Source: CAZLLE01 sp964560425 (GTDB lineage Bacteria; Campylobacterota; Campylobacteria; Campylobacterales; QNZT01). From it: a DNA stretch of 40,444 nucleotides. The stretch covers positions 1-40,444 of the forward strand of contig CAZLLE010000045.1 of NCBI GenBank assembly GCA_964560425.1, given 5' to 3'. This document shows, piece after piece, positions 15,609 to 24,319 of the stretch. Each line of letters opens with the position of its first letter. Position 1 is the first letter of the stretch. Both the position numbers and the translations under genes were made by a program. Under the pieces are notes generated by a model, which searched no databases, was not told where the DNA came from, and saw only the letters and a program-made list of their open reading frames with translations.

Positions 15609-17126
15609 ATGAAAGCAAGTTTAAAAATATTTTATCAAGATTTGAAAAATTCTTTTACCGATCTAGTGCCAATTATTCTAGTTGTTGCATTTTTTCAAAT
15701 TGCTATTATTCAAGCAGTTCCAGAAAATTTGACATCAATTATAATAGGACTTACAATTGTTGCTGTTGGTCTAGCACTCTTTATTAGAGGTTTAGAGCTT
15801 GGAATATTCCCAATAGGAGAGAACTTAGCAACCGATTTTGCCAAAAAAGGTTCACTCTTCTGGTTGCTACTTTTTGCCTTTACTATGGGATTTGCTACAA
15901 CTGTTGCCGAACCTGCATTGATTGCTATTGCAGATAAGGCTGCTGAAATTAGTAGTGGAAGAGTAGATGCCTTCTTTTTGCGTATGACAGTTGCTCTTTC
16001 AGTAGGATTTGCTATTGCATTAGGAACTCTTAGAATATTATTGGGTCATCCTATTCACTACTACATTATTAGTGGTTATGTCCTTGTTGTAGTTGTAACA
16101 TTTTTTGCTCCAAAAGAGATTATTGGATTAGCTTATGATAGTGGGGGAGTAACTACTTCAACTGTTACTGTACCTCTTGTTGCTGCACTTGGAATTGGTC
16201 TTGCATCTAGTATCAAAGGTAGAAATCCTATTATTGATGGTTTTGGACTTATTGCATTTGCTTCACTTACTCCAATGATTTTTGTACAAGTTTATGGAAT
16301 TATTGTTTATGCTATGGCTAGTAGTGATGTTGATACTATTGTAACGACTATAGAGACAACAAAAACTGTAGCCTCAATACACCAATTTAATCTAATGGAT
16401 GCCTTTTTTGATCTTCTTGGAGTAATAAAAGATGTTGCTCCTATTTTGATGGTTATCTTCTTTTTTCAATATATTATTATTAAAAAAGCTGTTGCCCATC
16501 TTCAAAAAATTGTCATGGGAATAGGTATGGTAATTTTAGGTCTATACGCCTTTATCATTGGTCTTGAGATGGGACTTTTTCCAATTGGCGAGAGTATTGC
16601 ACTACAACTTACATCAATGTCCAATAACTTACTCATATATCTTTTTGCTTTTCTAATTGGATTTTCCACAACCATGGCAGAACCTTCACTTTTGGCAATT
16701 GCTATCAAAGTTGAAGAGATTAGTGAAGGAAATATCAAACAAAAATTTTTAAGAACAGCCGTAGCAATTGGTGTTGCTATTGGTATAGCATTGGGTTCAT
16801 ATCGTATTGTTGCAGGAGATCCTATACACTACTATATTATTGCAGGATATCTCATAGTTATCATTCTCACTCAATTTGCACCAAAATATATTATTCCTAT
16901 CGCTTATGATTGTGGAGGTGTAACTACTTCAACTGTTACAGTTCCTCTAGTTGCAGCATTGGGCTTGGGACTTGCTGAAAATATAGAAGGTAGAAACCCA
17001 CTTATTGATGGTTTTGGATTAATTGCTTTTGCTTCACTTTTTCCAATGATTACAGTTATGGGTTATGGTATATATGCTAATATGATTCAAGAAAAAGAAG
17101 AGAATAAAACAAAGGAGAATCTGTGA
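15609..17126 (+). CDS. Tandem DUF1538 integral membrane protein (UmpA/UmpB-like fusion)
   Basis: This 505-aa inner-membrane protein is made of two homologous halves (about 1-235 and 260-490), each with six or so hydrophobic segments. Each half has FPIGE after GLELG or GLEMG, then AEPALIAIA or AEPSLLAIA, then HPIHYYI or DPIHYYI, then GGVTTSTVTVPLVAALG and DGFGLIAFASL. This is the DUF1538 family. In Halomonas a DUF1538 pair called UmpAB was reported as a Na+/H+ antiporter; I cite that from memory, and here both halves are fused. The identity of the carried ion is inference. The stop overlaps the PII-like ATG by 4 bases. Expression probably starts from a leaderless message. Confidence 0.88.
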   Translation: MKASLKIFYQDLKNSFTDLVPIILVVAFFQIAIIQAVPENLTSIIIGLTIVAVGLALFIRGLELGIFPIGENLATDFAKKGSLFWLLLFAFTMGFATTVAEPALIAIADKAAEISSGRVDAFFLRMTVALSVGFAIALGTLRILLGHPIHYYIISGYVLVVVVTFFAPKEIIGLAYDSGGVTTSTVTVPLVAALGIGLASSIKGRNPIIDGFGLIAFASLTPMIFVQVYGIIVYAMASSDVDTIVTTIETTKTVASIHQFNLMDAFFDLLGVIKDVAPILMVIFFFQYIIIKKAVAHLQKIVMGIGMVILGLYAFIIGLEMGLFPIGESIALQLTSMSNNLLIYLFAFLIGFSTTMAEPSLLAIAIKVEEISEGNIKQKFLRTAVAIGVAIGIALGSYRIVAGDPIHYYIIAGYLIVIILTQFAPKYIIPIAYDCGGVTTSTVTVPLVAALGLGLAENIEGRNPLIDGFGLIAFASLFPMITVMGYGIYANMIQEKEENKTKENL

Positions 17127-17473
17127 AATTTACCGCGATGGTTACTGTAATTCCTGATAAAGATGAAGAGAGGGCGATTGAAGTTGCCAAAGAGGCTGGT
17201 GCTGGTGCTGCCACAATTATTCATGGAAGAAATATCGGACTTAAAGAGAAAAAAGTCTTTTTTGGTCTAACACTTGAAGAGAATGTGTCGATATTACTTT
17301 TTATTTTGCCACGAAGATTATCTATGAAAGTTATGAGAGCTTTAAGAAAAGAGTTTGATCTTGATAGTCATGAAAATAGTTCATTAGCATTTACTATGCC
17401 TCTAAGCCATGTAGCAGGACTTAATAATGATGAACTGCACCAATTTGAAAAAGATATAAAACATATATTATAG
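17123..17473 (+). CDS. PII-like signalling protein
   Basis: The 116 residues follow the ferredoxin-like order of PII proteins: strand MVTVIPDKDEERAIEVAKEAGAGAATIIHGR, a loop, and a second half with LFILPRRLSMKVMRALRKEF. The canonical uridylylated T-loop tyrosine motif is not visible, so it is better called PII-like than GlnB. PII-like proteins bind adenine nucleotides or other small ligands and gate transporters. It is translationally coupled to the DUF1538 membrane protein (ATGA overlap) and followed by a CBS-domain protein, so it very probably reports energy or ion state to that transporter. Confidence 0.8.
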   Translation: MKFTAMVTVIPDKDEERAIEVAKEAGAGAATIIHGRNIGLKEKKVFFGLTLEENVSILLFILPRRLSMKVMRALRKEFDLDSHENSSLAFTMPLSHVAGLNNDELHQFEKDIKHIL

Positions 17474-17488
17474 GGAGAGCAAGTAGAG

Positions 17489-17893
17489 ATGGAAGTATTA
17501 GTTGAAAAAGTAATGACACCAAAAGAGAAACTAATTATGGTAACACAAATGGCTACTATAAGAGAAGTTTTAACAAAAATGAGAGAGCACTCTGTAAGAT
17601 CAGTTATAGTAGAAAAAAGTACTATAAATGGAGCTTATGGGTTATTAACATTTAAAAATATTTTACAAGCAATTGTAGCTGAAGATGGGGATATTGATCT
17701 ATTAAATGCTTATGACATCATGGCTGCTCCTGCTATATCCGTTTCAAGAAAATTAGGAGTCAAATACGCTTCAAGAATGATGGTAAATAGTAGTATTAAA
17801 AGACTTTTGATTATTGACGATAATGAACTACAAGGTATTTTAACCATGAGTGATATTATCGGTGTTTTAATGGATTCGGTAGAGAATCATTAA
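17489..17893 (+). CDS. CBS-domain pair protein
   Basis: This is a 134-aa cytoplasmic protein made of one Bateman module. The first CBS runs from VEKVMTPKEKLIMVTQMATI to about residue 65, and the second from YDIMAAPAISVSRKLGV to GILTMSDIIGVLMDSV. Such modules bind AMP, ATP or SAM. It lies 15 bases after the PII-like gene, with an AGGGAGAGC ribosome binding site, in the same operon as the DUF1538 transporter. A nucleotide-sensing role on that transporter is likely but inferred. Its 3' end overlaps the convergent gene at 17867. Confidence 0.88.
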   Translation: MEVLVEKVMTPKEKLIMVTQMATIREVLTKMREHSVRSVIVEKSTINGAYGLLTFKNILQAIVAEDGDIDLLNAYDIMAAPAISVSRKLGVKYASRMMVNSSIKRLLIIDDNELQGILTMSDIIGVLMDSVENH

Positions 17894-18727
17894 TAGGGTT
17901 TCTGATTCTGCATATAAGATATATATTAGATACAAAATACAGTAAGCCAGAAGAAAATATAGAAAATATTGATTTAGCTTTGGAAAATTACCTGCAATGG
18001 TATCTACAATTGCAGGTTTTTTCTTAGGTTTTTTACTCTTTATTGCATTTTTTATAACAATGATCTCTAATATAAGACTTCCAAGAAAAGAGAAAACAAT
18101 AGCAGACCAAAAATATCCACTCAATATAAGAAAAAGTACAATAGGTAAAATATAGGGTGATGGAATAATACCAGCACCAAAATCTATAATAAAATTATCC
18201 TTTTTATGATTTTCAAAAAAATAGTAAACCTCTATTACTATAAGAAAAAAAGCCAAACTAAAAAACATATAAGTGGCAACAACACTTACCACTACACTAA
18301 ATAGAGAGTAGACAATAAACGAGACAACCAAAGCAGATGAAGCACGAACTATAGAGATTTTAACTCCTGTGCTAATAGATTTAATATACTTTTTCTCTAC
18401 CCATTGTGATCCTGTAGATGTTTTTGGATGAATATCTTTTTTATAAGCCAAAACAAAAACATCATAAAGAAAAGAGACACTTGCAAAAAATAGAAGAGCC
18501 AATATAAAAACACTAAAATTAAAATTTTGAACATCAAAATCAAAGACTCTTAATAAAATGGATAAACCAATAGTAATAAATAGAGATTTAAATACGATAT
18601 CACTAAATTTATTCAAAATCAATTTAAAATCTTCCAAAGTATACTCTTTGAAAAAAGTTTCACGAATATTTAAAAGAATAAAATATAAGAGTATAAGTAA
18701 AAAAATTATAAGTAAAAAATCTATCAA
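17867..18727 (-). CDS. Multi-pass membrane protein, function unknown
   Basis: This is a 286-aa protein with about seven hydrophobic segments, starting with MIDFLLIIFLLILLYFILLN. Between the third and fourth is a soluble stretch (YKKDIHPKTSTGSQWVEKKY). Between the last two is a Lys-rich loop (KSKKPKKKPAIVDTIAGNF). I recognise no transporter or enzyme signature. It is convergent with the CBS gene, overlapping by 27 bases. It has no obvious partner upstream; a 101-base gap separates it from the metalloprotease gene. Confidence 0.72.
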   Translation of the reverse strand: MIDFLLIIFLLILLYFILLNIRETFFKEYTLEDFKLILNKFSDIVFKSLFITIGLSILLRVFDFDVQNFNFSVFILALLFFASVSFLYDVFVLAYKKDIHPKTSTGSQWVEKKYIKSISTGVKISIVRASSALVVSFIVYSLFSVVVSVVATYMFFSLAFFLIVIEVYYFFENHKKDNFIIDFGAGIIPSPYILPIVLFLILSGYFWSAIVFSFLGSLILEIIVIKNAIKSKKPKKKPAIVDTIAGNFPKLNQYFLYFLLAYCILYLIYILYAESETLLMILYRIH

Positions 18728-18828
18728 AAACGAATCTCCTATTACATATTCATAATAACATAAAATTAAACTAATTGTAAAGATTAAATTTATATTATAA
18801 GGTAAATAAAAGTTATATAGAATACGCC

Positions 18829-21486
18829 CTATTCAAGTGTAATATCAAAAATTAATCGAAAATTATTAGACTCCTCCAAATCATCATTGTGAATATACTC
18901 CATGCTTATAGGAACAGGAAAATTATGAATCAAAAGTAGATCAAAAGTTGCACCTAATGTTAATTCATTGTAGTTACTCTCTTCATTTGAAGGTGTTGTA
19001 ATATCATAATATCTATATTTTGCATATAGTGATTCTCGTCTTAGAGACAGAGGAAAAGAGAAAAAATATTTATCAAAATTTAGAACTTTATGCAAAGATA
19101 GCTCCCCTACTCCAATCTCTTTTACATATAGGTCATCTTTGAGGCTTGGCATCTCAAAAAGAGAGATATTTTCATGAGGAGCATAAGATCTTTGTACGAT
19201 TTTTATTCCATCTTTTTCATCATAACTATCAATATCAGCCTTAGCATACTCTACACCTCCACCCAAATAGAACTCTGCTCCTAAATCTTTTTTGATTTTA
19301 TATTTAGCTCCAGCAGAAAAATCGCTATTATCCTCATATTTGCTACCAAAAAATGATAACTTTTGATAATCATTTGGATACATACTATGTCCAAATGATC
19401 TTGATCTTAAAAAATCAAGAGATAAGACTAATGGTGATTGTTCATCTTTATCATCTGATATAGTATAATCCAATGATGTATCAATCGAACTAAAAGATGA
19501 TCTATAAAGAGGAAAATTGAGAGAAAGATTCATGCCATAATCTCTAGAATCAACACCATCTTCTGGCTCAATTACACCATGTATATCTACACCAAAAGCT
19601 AATCTATATGTAGAATTTTTATAGCCAACTCCAGCAATAGTATTATCATATTTGGATAGATAAAAATTCAGTTGATTTTGAGAGAGTGGATCTTCAAAAT
19701 TTGCAGATAGATTAAAAACCACATCATCCTCACTATATTCAAACCCCTGATCTAATGAGCTATAGTGAAGATTAGTTAAAGCACTATATTTTTTGGTATC
19801 TTTTTCTAGATTTTTTGCACTAAAATCAAAATCTCTGAATCTACTATCATCCTCAAAAAAGTATTTAAATTCAAAAATATCTGAGATAAAAGGGACTCTA
19901 TCTATCTCATAAAAGTTATAAGAGTCTGCACCTATACTCTCAACCAATAGAGATTTTTGATCAATAACTTTTGCGTCAATAATATCATCACTAGAGGAGA
20001 GTCTCTCAATTTTACCATCACTAAAACTATAAACACTACTACCATGAGCAGAAGAAGCAATAAAAATAACACTCTCTCTATCAACATCACTTACAAATCC
20101 ATACCAACCCTGATATGAAAAGAGTGGTTCTCTATTTTTATAGATTGTTCTTGTTTTGCCTTTTTGAATTGCATAATATAGATTATCTTTGCTATCAACA
20201 TAAACAGAGGAGTTTACATATCCATAAAATTTATCTCCTACAAAAAGAGCAGGAGCATCAAGAGATGAAACAATATCAAAATAGACTAATCTTCCATCAC
20301 TCAAAACCCCTTGAACGGCTTTGGATCTACTCTCATTTAAGATATTTGCTTCTTCATCAAACAGGGCTATCTCAATCTTATCTACAGAACTATATTTAGA
20401 GGCACTTGTATAATATTTATTATTTTTCTGGATAAATCTTCCATTAATAAAATCTGATTCTCTAGATTTTAAAACTCTATTCTTCTTTTGATAAGTGGAA
20501 AAAATAGGATTTGAGAGGTGATTTGTACTCAAAAAAGCAATCTCTTTATCATTTGAAAATAGCTTAAATTCAGACATAGAAGATGCAAGTTTTTTTCCTT
20601 TAGTTACTCTAAAGCCTTTATGTTTTTTCAAGATTGACCTATTAAATTGACAAAGTAAATCCTCATAATTTTCACCAAAAGTCTCTTTAAATATACTATT
20701 TGTAAAAAGTGGAATCCATTGCCCTGAAAAATTATAAAAATAGCTATTTACTCTATCAATTCCATATTTTTGAGCCAAAAAAGTTTGAAAAAAACCTCCT
20801 ACAATATAGTGATGAGTAGTATATGGAAAATATAGATGCTCATTATATGTCCTTTGAGGTGTAATATATTTTGCTCTAGCTTGAGTTATAGTCATTGCCA
20901 AATTTTTACCACTATATAATCTTCCGCCAATATTAAATCTAGACTCATTCAAAACTGCATTTCCCTCCAAAATAAAAGAGGATTCAGCAAAATTTGGAAT
21001 AGGAAAAATAGGAACAATTCCAAGCCAAGTTAAAGGAGCATTTTTGACAATTTTATGAGCATAAAAAGAGAGTAGATTTTTTTTTGGATTGAGTTGAAAA
21101 TTGTGAGCACTCTCATGAATGAGTAACTCTTTAATCCATGAAGAGGTACAAAAATAATCACTCATAATGGCTCCACCACTATAATTGATTTGCAAATTAA
21201 AAGGCATTTGAGTTGAATAGCCATTTGCAACTTGATTATGTGAAGATAAAATACCTACTCTTTGTTTATCATCCAAACTATATCCAAAAGATTTTTCATA
21301 AGAGTCTATAATACCACTCTCATAAGAGAGAACTTTTTGTGCCATATCCTTATGCTCATCGGCATATAAAACCTCTATCTTATCATCAACAATCTTATTA
21401 TAATTCTCTCCCGTAACAGCAACATTCGCATATATGTGAGAGATAAAAAGAGAAACTATAAATAGTATTTTTTGCATATTACTCAA
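18829..21486 (-). CDS. Secreted zinc metalloprotease-like protein with propeller-like middle and beta-barrel-like C-terminus
   Basis: This 885-aa protein has a signal peptide at residues 1-20 (cleavage likely after SHIYA). Residues 25-300 are peptidase-MA-like: the zinc motif HESAH at 124-128 and the downstream LEGNA with Glu174 as probable third ligand (gluzincin pattern). Residues about 300-560 contain repeating strand units with a TolB/PD40 look (EIAFLSTNH, GRLVYFDI, ESVIFIASSAHGS). From about 590 to the end there are alternating amphipathic strands (YRLAFGVDIHG, YGMNLSLNF, NNFRLIFDITLE) suggesting an outer-membrane barrel. The first ATG overlaps the ybeY stop by 8 bases; the second, MQKILF at 21477, is an alternative. 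Substrate and location are inferred. Confidence 0.75.
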   Translation of the reverse strand: MSNMQKILFIVSLFISHIYANVAVTGENYNKIVDDKIEVLYADEHKDMAQKVLSYESGIIDSYEKSFGYSLDDKQRVGILSSHNQVANGYSTQMPFNLQINYSGGAIMSDYFCTSSWIKELLIHESAHNFQLNPKKNLLSFYAHKIVKNAPLTWLGIVPIFPIPNFAESSFILEGNAVLNESRFNIGGRLYSGKNLAMTITQARAKYITPQRTYNEHLYFPYTTHHYIVGGFFQTFLAQKYGIDRVNSYFYNFSGQWIPLFTNSIFKETFGENYEDLLCQFNRSILKKHKGFRVTKGKKLASSMSEFKLFSNDKEIAFLSTNHLSNPIFSTYQKKNRVLKSRESDFINGRFIQKNNKYYTSASKYSSVDKIEIALFDEEANILNESRSKAVQGVLSDGRLVYFDIVSSLDAPALFVGDKFYGYVNSSVYVDSKDNLYYAIQKGKTRTIYKNREPLFSYQGWYGFVSDVDRESVIFIASSAHGSSVYSFSDGKIERLSSSDDIIDAKVIDQKSLLVESIGADSYNFYEIDRVPFISDIFEFKYFFEDDSRFRDFDFSAKNLEKDTKKYSALTNLHYSSLDQGFEYSEDDVVFNLSANFEDPLSQNQLNFYLSKYDNTIAGVGYKNSTYRLAFGVDIHGVIEPEDGVDSRDYGMNLSLNFPLYRSSFSSIDTSLDYTISDDKDEQSPLVLSLDFLRSRSFGHSMYPNDYQKLSFFGSKYEDNSDFSAGAKYKIKKDLGAEFYLGGGVEYAKADIDSYDEKDGIKIVQRSYAPHENISLFEMPSLKDDLYVKEIGVGELSLHKVLNFDKYFFSFPLSLRRESLYAKYRYYDITTPSNEESNYNELTLGATFDLLLIHNFPVPISMEYIHNDDLEESNNFRLIFDITLE

Positions 21487-21895
21487 CCCTCTGAATTAAA
21501 CTAGAGGGAAGTGAAAAAAATTCTATCACCTCTCTCTCTTTGGCTCGCATCTCTCCATCGTCCTCTTCATGATCATATCCAAGAAGGTGTAAAAGACCAT
21601 GAGTAAAAAGAAGAGCTAATTCAGCATCAAATGAGTGCAAAAGCTCTTTTGATTTTTCATCTACCTTATCCAAGCTAATCATAATTGAACCAAGTGGTGA
21701 GTGAGGCATTGGTTGGAGAGGAAAACTTAAGACATCTGTGGCTTTATCAATATTTCGATGCTCTTTATTTATCTCTTGTATCTCTCTATTATCAGTTAAA
21801 ATAAGTTCAACTATCTGTGCATTTAAATAGTCCATTATTTTATCTAATAACTCAATATCACATTTGATGGAGGTTCTATTTTCAAGTAATATCAT
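21479..21895 (-). CDS. ybeY: Endoribonuclease YbeY
   Basis: This 138-aa metal-dependent RNase is needed for 16S rRNA 3' end maturation and ribosome quality control. The zinc motif HGLLHLLGYDHEEDD (H-x3-H-x5-H) is intact, and the upstream TDVLSFPLQP block is typical. The length is normal for the Campylobacterota form. It is followed with an 8-base overlap (or 1-base gap, depending on start) by the metalloprotease gene, and the two are probably co-transcribed without being related in function. Confidence 0.96.
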   Translation of the reverse strand: MILLENRTSIKCDIELLDKIMDYLNAQIVELILTDNREIQEINKEHRNIDKATDVLSFPLQPMPHSPLGSIMISLDKVDEKSKELLHSFDAELALLFTHGLLHLLGYDHEEDDGEMRAKEREVIEFFSLPSSLIQRVE

Positions 21896-21944
21896 CTATT
21901 TTCCTAATAAGTTTTGATCATTCTATATCAATCCCCATTAAATA

Positions 21945-22346
21945 TTAAACAAATTCAGGCAATCTCAAAATCTCTTTATTGATAGGACTCAATTGGTCTC
22001 TATCCTTTTCTAAATCTTCTTTAAATAAAATTAGCTGATCAACAACAAGAAAAAACCAACGAATAAACTCTTCACTAGCTGGTCCTTTTTCATCTCTACA
22101 ATCATCCAAGAACTCTTCTACTAGAGAGACAATATTATTGATAGTTGTAATTTGCAGATATCCAGTAGCAGATTTAATATTATGGAATATTCTAAATAGT
22201 TGTTCTAAACTTATCTTATACATATCTTCATCTCTTAGATTTAAAATCAGAGATTCTGTACTCTCACACATAATAGAGTAGTGCGAAAAAAATTCATCAA
22301 CAATATCAAAATCAAAATCTCTCTCCAAATCACTATATATACCCAT
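21945..22346 (-). CDS. Hpt (histidine phosphotransfer) domain protein
   Basis: This is a 133-aa helical protein. H55 lies in LFRIFHNIKSATGYLQ, the phospho-accepting motif of CheA P1/Hpt domains. It has no kinase or receiver domain, so it would take phosphate from a separate kinase or relay it. The TTINNIVSLVEEFLDD helix following is as expected. It is divergent from the DUF234/flgS operon. AAGG precedes the ATG. The cluster of orphan kinases at 33-38 kb provides possible partners, but nothing ties them together. Confidence 0.8.
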   Translation of the reverse strand: MGIYSDLERDFDFDIVDEFFSHYSIMCESTESLILNLRDEDMYKISLEQLFRIFHNIKSATGYLQITTINNIVSLVEEFLDDCRDEKGPASEEFIRWFFLVVDQLILFKEDLEKDRDQLSPINKEILRLPEFV

Positions 22347-22375
22347 ATTCTATAACCTTTTAATTAAATCTAATT

Positions 22376-22381
22376 TATAAT
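22376..22381 (+). promoter_or_regulatory. -10 box for the DUF234/flgS/hemH operon
   Basis: TATAAT at 22376-22381 in the 116-base divergent gap would start transcription near 22388. That is just ahead of the AAAAAGGG (22396-22403) that could serve an ATT start at 22412. On the minus strand the same place offers a TATTAT box for the Hpt gene. Confidence 0.45.
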
Positions 22382-22462
22382 ACTTACTTAAAAGCAAAAA
22401 GGGTTCCTATTATTAAAAAGCAGAGATTTAAACAAATTCATCATGTATTACCATATCTTAAT

Positions 22463-23293
22463 ATGGAGGAGAGTATCACATTTTTTTCTGTATTTGATGG
22501 ATTTGATAATCTTAGTGCAATTAAATCTTATGAAAATATTTTACAAAGTATTGAAAACTTAATACTAAAAGATTACAAAAGAGTTCAAAACCAATTTCCA
22601 TTTAATAAAATAGATACTGATAGCAAAAGAATGCTTCATAAAATAGCGATTGGAAATAGAAAAGCCTACTCAATATATAAATATTTTTCACAATTCAAAG
22701 GAAGAAATATATATAAGAATCTTATTTTTATGGGTATTATTGAGCAGGAGTATAGTAGAGAAGAACCTCTTAAAAAGAGTCCTAAACAGCTTCTTAAAAA
22801 AGAGCTTAGAAGTTACAAGATAGAGCATAAAATAAAATTCAAAAGAGATTTTCACCGTTTTTGGTTTACTTTTATCTATCCAAACATGAATCTATTAGAA
22901 AATAGGGAGTATACAAAAGTTTTAGAAATTATTGAAGAGAAGTTGGACTATTATATTAGCCTCACTTTTGAAGACCTATCAAATGCCCTTATTAGAAGTG
23001 ATTTTAAGGATCAGATATTAGATTCAGGAAGCTATTGGGATAAATATATTGAATTAGATCTACTTATTAAATTTAATAATGGAGCACTTCTAGCAGGTGA
23101 GTGCAAATGGACAAATCATAAAATTAGTAAAAATATTCTTAATAAACTACAAAAAAAAACGCAAAAATCACATTTAAATATTCACTATTTTGCACTATTT
23201 TGTAAAAATAGTTTTAGTAATGAACTTTTGAATAATAGAAAAAAAAATATACTACTTTATGAACTAAAAGATTTTGAAAGGCTTTTAATATGA
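22463..23293 (+). CDS. DUF234-type protein with PD-(D/E)XK-like core
   Basis: This 276-aa protein resembles the C-terminal half of archaeal-type DUF234 ATPases but without the P-loop. Residues about 195-220 contain YIELDLLIKFNN then LLAGECKWT, the E-x-D ... E-x-K arrangement of PD-(D/E)XK nucleases. The middle has FRDFHRFWFTFIYPN-like text as in DUF234. The start is uncertain. The ATG at 22463 has no ribosome binding site, while the frame stays open upstream and reads IIKKQRFKQIHHVLPYLN, with AAAAAGGG placed correctly for an ATT start at 22412. The stop overlaps the flgS ATG (ATGA). In Campylobacter a gene of unknown function sits beside flgS as well, as far as I recall. Confidence 0.75.
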   Translation: MEESITFFSVFDGFDNLSAIKSYENILQSIENLILKDYKRVQNQFPFNKIDTDSKRMLHKIAIGNRKAYSIYKYFSQFKGRNIYKNLIFMGIIEQEYSREEPLKKSPKQLLKKELRSYKIEHKIKFKRDFHRFWFTFIYPNMNLLENREYTKVLEIIEEKLDYYISLTFEDLSNALIRSDFKDQILDSGSYWDKYIELDLLIKFNNGALLAGECKWTNHKISKNILNKLQKKTQKSHLNIHYFALFCKNSFSNELLNNRKKNILLYELKDFERLLI

Positions 23294-24291
23294 ATAAAGA
23301 AATTGATAGTGAAGATAAAAATGAACTAAAATTAACTCTTGCAAACCTCATCCATCAAACCTATATAGTAGAAAATGAGTATAAAGAGCTAAACAAATCA
23401 TACCAAGATTTACGCCATGTTATTGAGCAAATTATAGAACTACTCCCTCATGCAATATGGGTATTACAAAGTGATCAAAATATATCATTACAGAACTCTG
23501 CTGCCAAAAAAATTTCAAATCTTATAACAAAAATTGATATGAGCAAAGAAGATTATGAGATAGAGTTTGAAAATAGAATCTATCTTATTAATCTCACAAA
23601 AAGTGATGATAAAACTATTATATCAGCAACAGATATCACACAACAAAGACAAAAAGATAGATTAGCCTCAATGGGACAAGTAGCGGCACATCTAGCTCAT
23701 GAGATTAGAAATCCAATAGGCTCTATCTCTATACTAAGTTCAACCCTTCTAAAAAGAGTAAAACTTGAGAATAAATCAATTGTACTTGAGATCAAAAAAT
23801 CACTCTATAGAGTAGAGAGAATTATTAAATCAACTCTACTATTTACAAAAGGTGTAGAGATAGTCAAAATGCCAATCAATCTAAAAGATTTGAAAGTAGA
23901 GATAGAAAATGCTTACGATAACTACTCATTTAGTAAAGATATTAATCTTACTATAGATTTTCCAGATCAAAAAATATATGGAGATCTAGAGACACTAAAT
24001 ATAGTAATGCAGAACTTTTTATATAACGCTATTGATGCTATTGAAGAGGATGATAATGAGAGCGGAGAGGTATCATTTACTTTTCAAAAAGAGGAAAAAC
24101 AGAGTGTAATAGTAGTCAAAGATAGTGGAGCTGCTATAGAAAATGAAGAGATTTTATATACACCTTTCAAAAGCACCAAAACCAAAGGAAATGGCTTAGG
24201 ATTAGCACTCTCATTGGAGATCATCAAGGCACATAATGGTAAAATCTCTCTACTTAAAAAAGAGAAAGGGTTTAAAATTTACATATCATGA
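23290..24291 (+). CDS. flgS: Sensor histidine kinase, FlgS-like
   Basis: This 333-aa cytoplasmic kinase has no membrane segment. The N-terminus is coiled (NLIHQTYIVENEYKELN). A PAS-like piece follows (LLPHAIWVLQSDQNISLQNS, 52-70), then the H-box MGQVAAHLAHEIRNPIG with H137, the N-box NFLYNAIDAIEE, and G-boxes DSGAAI and KGNGLGLALSLEII. This layout matches FlgS of Campylobacter and Helicobacter, which phosphorylates FlgR to switch on sigma54 flagellar genes. The partner FlgR is not in the window. The call rests on remembered family likeness. Confidence 0.8.
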   Translation: MNKEIDSEDKNELKLTLANLIHQTYIVENEYKELNKSYQDLRHVIEQIIELLPHAIWVLQSDQNISLQNSAAKKISNLITKIDMSKEDYEIEFENRIYLINLTKSDDKTIISATDITQQRQKDRLASMGQVAAHLAHEIRNPIGSISILSSTLLKRVKLENKSIVLEIKKSLYRVERIIKSTLLFTKGVEIVKMPINLKDLKVEIENAYDNYSFSKDINLTIDFPDQKIYGDLETLNIVMQNFLYNAIDAIEEDDNESGEVSFTFQKEEKQSVIVVKDSGAAIENEEILYTPFKSTKTKGNGLGLALSLEIIKAHNGKISLLKKEKGFKIYIS

Positions 24292-24319
24292 AAAAAAAAT
24301 TTAAACTAATAAATATAGT

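Noticed and set aside
18829..21486. Large plus-strand frame at 20115-20399 inside the metalloprotease gene
   Set aside because: It is antisense to a well-supported gene, with a composition expected of a shadow frame and no ribosome binding site.
24314..24319. TATAGT directly before hemH as a promoter
   Set aside because: It touches the start codon, so a transcript from it would begin inside the gene. hemH is probably read from the flgS operon promoter.
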